Positions 58,042 to 64,000 of a stretch of 64,000 nt of DNA are shown in pieces. Both the position numbers and the translations under genes were made by a program. The notes beneath the pieces were generated by a model, which was not told the origin of the DNA, ran no database searches, and was given only the letters and a program-made list of their open reading frames with translations. Every line of letters begins with the position of its first letter. The stretch's first letter is position 1. The stretch is from Agrococcus casei LMG 22410 (lineage in GTDB: Bacteria; Actinomycetota; Actinomycetes; Actinomycetales; Microbacteriaceae): the NCBI RefSeq assembly GCF_900163565.1, contig NZ_FUHU01000041.1, forward strand, positions 40,935 through 104,934, read 5' to 3'.

Positions 58042-59382
58042 GTGGCACCTATTCGCATTGCAATCGTCGGCGCTGGCCCGGCTGGCATCTACGCAGCCGA
58101 CATCCTCAAGAAGGCAGCCGCTGACCGCGAAGTCAGCATCGACCTGTTTGAGGCCCTGCCGGCCCCCTACGGACTGGTGCGGTACGGCGTCGCACCCGAC
58201 CATCCGCGTATCAAGGCGATCATCAATGCCCTGCGCGAGGTGCTCGAGTCAGGCGTGGTCAGGCTGTTCGGCAACGTGCACTTCGGCACCGACATCACCC
58301 TCGACGACTTCAAGCGCCACTACAACGCCGTGATCTTCTCGACCGGAGCCTCGAAGGACGCACCGCTCGCCATCGACGGCATCGACCTCGACGGCTCGTA
58401 CGGTGCCGCAGACTTCGTCTCGTGGTACGACGGCCACCCCGATGTGCCGCGCGAGTGGCCGCTCGAAGCGCGTGAGATCGCGGTCATCGGCAACGGCAAC
58501 GTGGCGCTCGACGTCGCCCGCGTGCTCGCGAAGCACCCCGAAGACCTGCTGCCGACCGAGGTGCCCGACAACGTGCTCGACGGCCTCAAGGCGTCTCCCG
58601 TCACCGACGTGCACGTGTTCGGCCGCCGCGGCCCGCTCGGCGTGAAGTTCACGCCGCTCGAGCTGCGCGAGCTGGGCGACCTGAATGACGTCGACATGGT
58701 GCTCTACGACGACGACTTCGGCGTCGACCCCGACGAAGAAGAGCAGAAGAAGAACAAGCAGATCCTCGTGATCTCGCGAGTGCTCGGCAAGTGGCGCGAG
58801 CGCGAGACCGGTTCGGCGAGCCGTCGCCTGCACCTGCACTTCTGGTCGAAGCCCGATGCAGTGCTCGGCGACGGCAAGGTCGAGTCGCTGCGCATCGAGC
58901 GCACGCGCCCGGTCGACGGTGGCCTCGAGGGCACGGGCGAATTCCGCGAGTTTCCGGTGCAGGCTGTGTACCGCGCAGTCGGCTACTACTCTTCGCCGCT
59001 CGACGGTGTTCCGTTCGACGAGATGCGCGGCGTGATCCCGAACGAGGGCGGTCGCGTCGTCGCAGACGGCGAGCAGGTTGCCGGCGTCTACGCGACTGGC
59101 TGGATCAAGCGCGGGCCGGTCGGCCTGATCGGCGCCACCAAGTCTGATGCGAAAGAGACCATCGAGGGCCTGCTCGCTGACGAGGCCAAGTGGTGGCAGC
59201 CAGAGGCGCCCGAAGAAGACGCCGTGACTGCGCTGCTTGCAGAGCGCGGAGTGCAGTTCACCGACATCGGCGGATGGGCGAAGCTAGACGCGCACGAAGT
59301 CTCACTGGGTGAGCCGCACGGCAGGGAGCGCATCAAGGTCGTTCCGCGTGAAGAGATGATTCGCATCTCGCGCGACTCGTAG
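58042..59382 (+). CDS. FprA-type ferredoxin/adrenodoxin-NADP reductase
   Basis: A 446-aa flavoprotein. FAD motif VGAGPAGIYAADIL opens the protein, EALPAPYGLVRYGVAPDHPRIK follows, and the NADP motif is IGNGNVALDVARVL near residue 150; GVYATGWIKRGPVGLIG is the typical C-terminal FAD segment. It transfers electrons between NADPH and ferredoxin. GTG at 58042 has GGAGG 8 nt upstream. It follows the menaquinone genes and may be cotranscribed. Confidence 0.95.
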   Translation: MAPIRIAIVGAGPAGIYAADILKKAAADREVSIDLFEALPAPYGLVRYGVAPDHPRIKAIINALREVLESGVVRLFGNVHFGTDITLDDFKRHYNAVIFSTGASKDAPLAIDGIDLDGSYGAADFVSWYDGHPDVPREWPLEAREIAVIGNGNVALDVARVLAKHPEDLLPTEVPDNVLDGLKASPVTDVHVFGRRGPLGVKFTPLELRELGDLNDVDMVLYDDDFGVDPDEEEQKKNKQILVISRVLGKWRERETGSASRRLHLHFWSKPDAVLGDGKVESLRIERTRPVDGGLEGTGEFREFPVQAVYRAVGYYSSPLDGVPFDEMRGVIPNEGGRVVADGEQVAGVYATGWIKRGPVGLIGATKSDAKETIEGLLADEAKWWQPEAPEEDAVTALLAERGVQFTDIGGWAKLDAHEVSLGEPHGRERIKVVPREEMIRISRDS

Positions 59383-59399
59383 GCTCACTGCAGTTCGGG

Positions 59400-60869
59400 C
59401 TACTGCAGGGCCGAGCTGAGTCGCGCGACGTTGTCGAACACTCGCGTCACGGCGGGGCGCTGCAGCCAGCTCTCGAGCGTGAGCAGGTGCGACGAGCGAC
59501 GGTACTGGTCGGCGACACGATTGAGCTCTTCGACCATCTCGCGGCCCTCGGTCAGAACCGATACCTCGAAGTTGAGGCCAAACGATCGCATGTCGATGTT
59601 CGACGAGCCGACGATCGCCGCGTCGTTGTCGAAGGTCATGAACTTCGAGTGCAGCACGGTGGGCTCTGAGTAGAGGTAGATCTTCACGCCGTGCCGCAGC
59701 AGGCTCTCGTAGTACGAACGCTGCGCATGGAAGGTCCAGAACTGGTCGCCGATGGCGCTCGCGTAGAGTTCGACTCGAACGCCTCGAAGCGCCGCGGAGG
59801 TGATTGCGTAACTCATGGTGTCGTCAGGTACGAAGTACGGGCTGACGATGACGAGTCGCTCTTCGGCACTGTGCACGAGCTCGTTGAACACGCGCAGGTT
59901 GACCTCGCCGCTAAAGCCGGGACCGCTGGGAATCAGGGATGCCTCGATCTCGCCCGGCCGCTCGTCGGTCTCGAGCACAGAGAGCAGCTCGTTTGACTCG
60001 AGCCACCAGTCAGAGAGGAAGAGCGCTTCGAGTTCGGTGACGAGCGGACCGCGGACTTCGATCCAGAGGTCACGCCAGATGAGGCCACGACGGATGTTCT
60101 TCTTCCACAGGTACGACGGGTCGATCAGGTTGAGCGAGCCGACGAACCCCACGCGGCCGTCGATGACGACGAGCTTGCGGTGGTTGCGCAGGTCGATGCG
60201 CTGCCACTGGCCCTTCCAGGGACGCAACGGCATCATGTAGTGCAGCTCGGCGCCCATGTGCTCGAGGCGCTCGCGCGTCTCTTTCGTGCGCGGGTATCGG
60301 ACGGCCGTAATGTGGTCGATCAGCACTCGCACTTCGACGCCGCGCTCGCGCGCTCGTGCCAAAGCATCGAAGAGGCGGCGTGTTCTGGTCGACTCGACCA
60401 TGAGGTAGAACTCGACGTGCACGCGCTGTGTCGCGCTGTCGATGGCGCGCACCATGGCGTCGAGCTGCGCGTCGAACTCGGAGATGACCGTGATGGCGTT
60501 GCCGCCCACGTGAGGCATATTGGTCAGTGATCGGTTGAGCTTCAGCACGCCCGGGAACCAGGCCGCTGTGCGGTTGGCGTCCTTGTCGTCCTCGGCGTCG
60601 CGAACTCGCGCCTCGATGAGACTCATGATCTCGCGCATTTTCTTGCGTCGCGCTTTTGGCAGCCTCGTGTTGCCGAGCACGCTGAAGATGAGCCACCCGA
60701 TGATCGGGTTGATCATGATGAGCAGCAGCCAAGCCATTGAGGCAGCTGGCCTGCGGTTGTAGGGGATGATGACGAGCGCGACAATTCTGAGAATCACGTC
60801 GATTACGAGAATGATCGTCGTGATGACGTCTGAGCCCGGAAAGTCCAGGAGCGCCCAGAAGAAGTCCAC
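59400..60869 (-). CDS. cls: Cardiolipin synthase (phospholipase D type)
   Basis: A 489-aa membrane enzyme condensing two phosphatidylglycerols. Two N-terminal helices are followed by two HKD motifs: NHRKLVVIDGRVGFVGSLNL near residue 227 and LHSKFMTFDNDAAIVGSSN near residue 405. The stop is 18 bp from the convergent FprA gene. Upstream yajQ overlaps only by closeness, so the two may share a transcript. Confidence 0.94.
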   Translation of the reverse strand: MDFFWALLDFPGSDVITTIILVIDVILRIVALVIIPYNRRPAASMAWLLLIMINPIIGWLIFSVLGNTRLPKARRKKMREIMSLIEARVRDAEDDKDANRTAAWFPGVLKLNRSLTNMPHVGGNAITVISEFDAQLDAMVRAIDSATQRVHVEFYLMVESTRTRRLFDALARARERGVEVRVLIDHITAVRYPRTKETRERLEHMGAELHYMMPLRPWKGQWQRIDLRNHRKLVVIDGRVGFVGSLNLIDPSYLWKKNIRRGLIWRDLWIEVRGPLVTELEALFLSDWWLESNELLSVLETDERPGEIEASLIPSGPGFSGEVNLRVFNELVHSAEERLVIVSPYFVPDDTMSYAITSAALRGVRVELYASAIGDQFWTFHAQRSYYESLLRHGVKIYLYSEPTVLHSKFMTFDNDAAIVGSSNIDMRSFGLNFEVSVLTEGREMVEELNRVADQYRRSSHLLTLESWLQRPAVTRVFDNVARLSSALQ

Positions 60870-60878
60870 TCGCGTCAG

Positions 60879-61364
60879 CTAGCGATAGTTGCTGAACTGC
60901 AGGTCGATGTCGAAGTCCTCTGACTTCAGCAAGCGAATGGTGTTCTGCAGGTCGTCGCGGCTCTTTGAGCTCACGCGCAGCTCTTCACCCTGGATCTGGC
61001 TCTTGACCGTCTTCGGCGCCTGCTCGCGGATGACCTTCTGAATCTTCTTGGCGTTCTCGGTCGAGATGCCGTTTTTCAGAACAATCTCAATGCGATACTC
61101 CTTGCCACTGGGGTAGGGGTCGCCGGTCTCGAGCATCTTGAGTTCGATGCCGCGCTTGATGAACTTGGTCTGCATGACGTCGAGAACTGCCTTGACGCGC
61201 TCTTCGGAGTTCGCCTTGATCAGCACCTTCTCGCCCTGCCATGAGATGTCGGCGCCGACGTTGCGGAAGTCGTAACGCTGGGCGACCTCTTTGCGGGCCT
61301 GGTTCACAGCGTTCTCGGCCTCCATCGGGTCGACCTTGCTTTCGATGTCAAACGATGATTCCAT
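60879..61364 (-). CDS. YajQ-family nucleotide-binding protein
   Basis: A 161-aa protein of the UPF0234/YajQ family (two ferredoxin-like folds), binding nucleotides and, in some bacteria, cyclic di-GMP. It starts SSFDIESKVDPMEAENAVNQARKEVAQRYDF and ends in LLKSEDFDIDLQFSNYR, as in the family. ATG at 61364 follows TAGGTT by 6 nt on the minus strand. It is the last clearly chromosomal gene before the prophage region. Confidence 0.94.
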   Translation of the reverse strand: MESSFDIESKVDPMEAENAVNQARKEVAQRYDFRNVGADISWQGEKVLIKANSEERVKAVLDVMQTKFIKRGIELKMLETGDPYPSGKEYRIEIVLKNGISTENAKKIQKVIREQAPKTVKSQIQGEELRVSSKSRDDLQNTIRLLKSEDFDIDLQFSNYR

Positions 61365-61370
61365 ACGGCC

Positions 61371-61376
61371 AACCTA
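61371..61376 (-). promoter_or_regulatory. -10-like box of yajQ
   Basis: TAGGTT (minus strand) 6 nt before the ATG at 61364; the prophage-side genes start just beyond it. Confidence 0.5.
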
Positions 61377-61402
61377 CCGGGTGGCCCCGACCAGGAGGAA
61401 CT

Positions 61403-61471
61403 ATGCAACAGCTCAAGCACAACGGAGCCACGACCGGCCCCGCCGACAACGCCAGCACAAAGGGACCATGA
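61403..61471 (+). CDS. 22-aa small ORF, coupled to the next gene
   Basis: ATG at 61403 has a perfect AGGAGGA 3-8 nt upstream and encodes MQQLKHNGATTGPADNAS followed by TKGP. Its TGA overlaps the ATG at 61468 (ATGA). It may be a leader for the 92-aa protein. No family recognised. Confidence 0.55.
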   Translation: MQQLKHNGATTGPADNASTKGP

Positions 61472-61746
61472 CCATGGCAAAGGCACCGACCATCACCCAA
61501 TTCAAGTACAAGGGCGGAGTGCTGATCCGCTCGGCCGCACTGTCATGGCGACCCGGGAAGTGGCCACTCGGCCCCGGCTCGGTCGCGACCGTCACCGCCG
61601 GACCCAGCAGCGGGTTCTTGAACTCCGCGACCTACCTCACCATCACGACACCCGAGGGAGAAGTGCTCGTGATCGAGGCATGGAGCCGAAGCGAAGTCGC
61701 GAAGGCCCACAAAATGGCTGCGCAGATCACCGCCGACGCCCGCTAA
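61468..61746 (+). CDS. 92-aa protein at the prophage edge, unrecognised
   Basis: Start ATG (in ATGACCATG) overlaps the preceding small ORF. The protein contains KGGVLIRSAALSWRPGKWPLGPGSVATVTAGPSS and TITTPEGEVLVIEAWSR; no motif or family recognised. It is convergent with the phage lysis genes and ends at a GC-rich hairpin. Confidence 0.6.
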   Translation: MTMAKAPTITQFKYKGGVLIRSAALSWRPGKWPLGPGSVATVTAGPSSGFLNSATYLTITTPEGEVLVIEAWSRSEVAKAHKMAAQITADAR

Positions 61747-61758
61747 CCCGGGAACGAA

Positions 61759-61808
61759 AAAACGGCCCCCGAGCCGGAACCACGAAGGCTCCGACCCGGG
61801 GGCCGTTT
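61759..61808. terminator. Bidirectional terminator at the prophage edge
   Basis: AACGGCCCCCG / CGGGGGCCGTT with a ~27-nt loop; A6 on one side and T3 on the other. It sits between convergent gene sets. Confidence 0.65.
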
Positions 61809-61822
61809 CACGTCACGCGACG

Positions 61823-62122
61823 TCAGGGAGTGTTGGCACGATCCACGCCAGGGGCGGAACCAAGCCGGACGATGTGCTCCAACAGCCGATCGACTGCCGG
61901 GAGCGCGGACAGCCGAGCCAAGAGGCCCGACGCCGCGGAGAGGAACGCGACCGCCGCAGCGATCCACGCGGGCACGGGCGAGCCCGGCCAGAACTGTTCG
62001 ACGAACGCCGCGATCTCAGGACCGGCGACGATCGCTGCAGCCACGAGCACGACCGCCGTCTGCAGGGCGGTTCGCGCAGCGGACCGCCAAGGGTGCTGCT
62101 GCTGGGTCGATGTTTCGGACAT
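61823..62122 (-). CDS. Holin-like phage membrane protein
   Basis: A 99-aa protein with two hydrophobic helices (about 20-38 and 50-68) and a charged C-terminus. It lies in the lysis region beside an endolysin, which together with its size suggests a holin. The AAGGAGTAAC site precedes the ATG. No sequence family is recognised. Confidence 0.65.
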   Translation of the reverse strand: MSETSTQQQHPWRSAARTALQTAVVLVAAAIVAGPEIAAFVEQFWPGSPVPAWIAAAVAFLSAASGLLARLSALPAVDRLLEHIVRLGSAPGVDRANTP

Positions 62123-62125
62123 GGG

Positions 62126-62590
62126 TTACTCCTTCGTGTACTTGGCGTGAAGGTCGTCGACCTGCTGCCGGATCGGTTCAGATTCGGTGATGTGCTCATG
62201 AAGGTTCATGCGAACCTTCTCGACGTCGCCGGTCACTTTGGTGACGCGCTCCTCGGTGCGCTTGACGGCGTCCTTCAATGAAGTGCCGTGGTTCGTCGTC
62301 ACCTCGTGCTCAATGAGCGCGACCCGAGCATCGAGCCCGGGTCGCGCCGTCACACCAGGGCTCGCGGGCGTCCCGACTATGACCGACTCAATAGAGGCGA
62401 CCCGCTCCATGAGCGACAAACGTCTGGCCATGCCAAGTCGCGGTGGAGCGCCCAGTACGTCGTCGAGGAACCGCGAGAACTTGCGGACCACCGGCACGAC
62501 CTTCGTCGTAATGAACACGACGACAGACACGACGATGACGACGGCCGCCAGCCAGGGAGCGAGTTCGATTAGTTCGCTCATTGTTGGCAC
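62126..62590 (-). CDS. Phage-type membrane/coiled-coil protein
   Basis: A 154-aa protein with one N-terminal helix (about residues 12-34) followed by a coiled-coil segment. This is the arrangement of phage proteins of the DUF2746 type found between endolysin and holin. GTG at 62590 was chosen because GGAGG lies 5 nt upstream and it overlaps the endolysin stop by one base. Confidence 0.65.
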   Translation of the reverse strand: MPTMSELIELAPWLAAVVIVVSVVVFITTKVVPVVRKFSRFLDDVLGAPPRLGMARRLSLMERVASIESVIVGTPASPGVTARPGLDARVALIEHEVTTNHGTSLKDAVKRTEERVTKVTGDVEKVRMNLHEHITESEPIRQQVDDLHAKYTKE

Positions 62591-63579
62591 TAGATCCTCC
62601 GGTTCACCTCGGCCTGCACGGCGTGGTAGTTGTAGCCCGCCGCTTCGAGGCGACGCTTACGATCGGGGTCGTTACCCCAATCTCCGCGGAGCACCTCGGT
62701 CGCCAGCTGCGAGACAGACTTGCCGCCACCGGAGCCGCCGCCACTCAGGCGTCGATTGACCTCGGCCTGCACAGCGTTGTAGTTCGAGCCCAACGACTTC
62801 TTGCGCGCGTCGCCGTTGCCGTGCTTCCCGGCCATGACCTCGTCGGCAAGCTGCGAGATGGTCTTGCCCGCTGGCTTCGGCGTGGGCTTCGAGCCGCCGA
62901 GCCCGAGGCGTCGATTCACTTCGGCCTGCACGGCGGCAGCGTCATAGCCTGCCGCTCGGAGCTGCTGCGAGCGGCGAGGGTCGTTGCCCCACTTCCCGTC
63001 GAGCACTTCGGTGGCGAGCTGCGAGATGGACTTCTTGCCGGTTGCCGGTGGCTTGGGCTTGGGGTCGGGTGCCGGGGCATCGGGCGATCCCAGAAGAGCA
63101 CGCACTCGAGCGACGAACTCGCGCCACAGCTTGCCGCCGTTGGCGCGCATGAACGTCGGGCAGTTCTTGTCCTCGCTGCTCCACTTGTTGTGCTGGACCA
63201 TGCGACTGATCGGGATGCCCTCCTCCCGAAGAATCTTCGCTGCGAGCTGAGCAGCGTTCTCGCGAGCCGCCGCACGAGACATGTCGCTGTTGACGCATAT
63301 CTCGATTGCGATGGAGTGAGCGTTGCCCGTGCCCCATGCGCCGTCACCCGCGTGACGCAGCTGTCGATTGTGCAGGTAGGACTGCACCGCTTCGATAGCG
63401 TCAACGCTCCAGTGCCAGGATGCGTGAGGCCAGAACCCCGCCTGCAGGTTGGCGTGAGCGGCGGCGTTCGCGCCGACTGACGTATTCGCAGTCTCATGGA
63501 TTGTCAGCCACTCGCACCGGTTCGCGGTGCCGTTGGCCATCTGCATCGAGGGGATAAGTTGCTTACGAATCTTGACCAT
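62590..63579 (-). CDS. Phage endolysin: N-acetylmuramoyl-L-alanine amidase with three CW_7 repeats
   Basis: A 329-aa cell-wall hydrolase. The N-terminal Amidase_2 domain (residues 1-165) has TIHETANTS, WHWSVD, the GDGAWGTGNAHSIAIEICVN block and QHNKWSSEDKNCP with the zinc His/Cys ligands. Three ~40-residue CW_7 (Cpl-7-like) wall-binding repeats follow, each with SQLA/D..V..GK.GN and AVQAEVNRR. RBS AAGGAGGAG is 6 nt upstream of the ATG at 63579. It is the clearest phage gene here. Confidence 0.93.
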   Translation of the reverse strand: MVKIRKQLIPSMQMANGTANRCEWLTIHETANTSVGANAAAHANLQAGFWPHASWHWSVDAIEAVQSYLHNRQLRHAGDGAWGTGNAHSIAIEICVNSDMSRAAARENAAQLAAKILREEGIPISRMVQHNKWSSEDKNCPTFMRANGGKLWREFVARVRALLGSPDAPAPDPKPKPPATGKKSISQLATEVLDGKWGNDPRRSQQLRAAGYDAAAVQAEVNRRLGLGGSKPTPKPAGKTISQLADEVMAGKHGNGDARKKSLGSNYNAVQAEVNRRLSGGGSGGGKSVSQLATEVLRGDWGNDPDRKRRLEAAGYNYHAVQAEVNRRI

Positions 63580-63635
63580 GTGTGTTCTCCTCCTTGTTCG
63601 TTGAGGCGTACCGGGCGGCACGCGGTGATGATCGG

Positions 63636-64000
63636 TTACCCGTTGAGTACCTTCGTGTCCTGCGGCAGTTCGCCACCGGCCAGGCGCTCCCACACGCGCA
63701 GGTCCTCCTGGCCGAGGGTCCACATGGCCACGCCGGATAGACCCCAGTCGAGTGCGGCACGGTCGCGCCAGTGCGTGATCGTTTCCGCGTCCGACCAGTA
63801 GGCGACGTTCGCGCCGTCACGATCGACGACCAGGACCTGTCCGACCCACACGTCGTGGTCGGTGGCAATGACCCGGACGCGAGCGAGGGTGTCGGCAGCC
63901 AGGGGTGCATCGATCCAGTGTTCGTAGACCCAGTCGAGGGAGTGACGGGTCTGCTGAGGGTTTGGTTGAGTCGGGGGGTTTATGCCGCCAGTGTGACGGC
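63636..64000 (-). CDS. Partial phage tail-associated protein with GH18-like C-terminus
   Basis: The reading frame runs off the window at 64000 with no start in view. The last ~120 residues contain a VWVGQVLVVDRDGANVAYWSDAETITHW segment and end in LDWGLSGVAMWTLGQEDLRVW, a pattern of GH18 (chitinase/YaaH-type) C-termini. It is directly upstream of the endolysin in the transcription direction, so a tail or tail-fibre gene is likely. Confidence 0.65.
   Translation of the reverse strand, partial: RHTGGINPPTQPNPQQTRHSLDWVYEHWIDAPLAADTLARVRVIATDHDVWVGQVLVVDRDGANVAYWSDAETITHWRDRAALDWGLSGVAMWTLGQEDLRVWERLAGGELPQDTKVLNG

Overview
The window is high-GC chromosomal DNA from an actinobacterium, most likely Microbacteriaceae. 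The signs are strong GC-rich third positions, the recurring GGATGCG/CGCATCC heptamer, menaquinone synthesis through o-succinylbenzoate, an archaeal-type AspRS, a LytR-CpsA-Psr wall ligase, the actinobacterial bS22 mini-protein and many apparently leaderless genes (TANNNT box 6-8 nt before the start codon). I cannot assign a genus from sequence alone. Most of the window is housekeeping and metabolic; 34.3-37.9 kb and 61.4-64 kb are accessory.

Layout: 0-2.4 kb holds three tRNA genes (Ser-UGA, Ser-GCU, Arg-ACG) around an LCP protein, a 120-bp inverted-repeat element and a cold-shock gene. 2.5-13.5 kb holds stress and redox genes (Dps, VOC protein, hydroquinone-reductase-like GST, OsmC, FKBP), apt, an epimerase gene bracketed by two near-identical 99-bp repeats, ald with a divergent Lrp-type regulator, ogt, an asparaginase-II-type protein and a GlcD-type flavoprotein. 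13.5-17.2 kb is a 2-oxoacid dehydrogenase operon (E1 alpha, E1 beta, a lipoyl-domain-only protein, an alpha/beta hydrolase) with a divergent AsnC regulator; it lacks an E2 catalytic domain. 17.2-21.2 kb contains a structured non-coding stretch, an orphan winged-helix regulator, a 32-residue Met/Cys-rich mini-gene, GNAT, upp and tadA. 20.3-28.9 kb is proline catabolism and synthesis (LysR regulator, putA, putP, later proC) plus a CDF transporter. 28.9-34 kb has three paralogous membrane proteins, a YchJ-like protein, a Ktr/Trk potassium system and an ArsR regulator.

34.3-37.9 kb is the most unusual block: nested palindromes, an apparent permease remnant, a 130-aa secreted protein of no family I recognise, three overlapping membrane-protein genes and an ABC ATPase. 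It looks like an export or self-protection locus for the secreted protein. 38-42.8 kb holds small redox genes, a Cys/Met PLP enzyme, DUF488 and aspS. 42.2-46.9 kb is the System II cytochrome c maturation operon (phosphatase, resA, ccdA, resB, ccsB). 46.9-59.4 kb is the menaquinone region (menC, B, E, A, D, F, G, polyprenyl synthase) with ppk2 and a ferredoxin-NADP reductase; menH is not seen. 59.4-61.4 kb has cardiolipin synthase and YajQ. From about 61.4 kb a prophage edge begins with holin-like, endolysin and tail-associated genes and runs off the window.

The parts fit together as respiratory-chain building (menaquinone plus cytochrome c), amino-acid catabolism feeding it (Ald, PutA, the 2-oxoacid dehydrogenase) and ordinary stress genes, into which a secreted-protein/ABC island and a prophage have been inserted.
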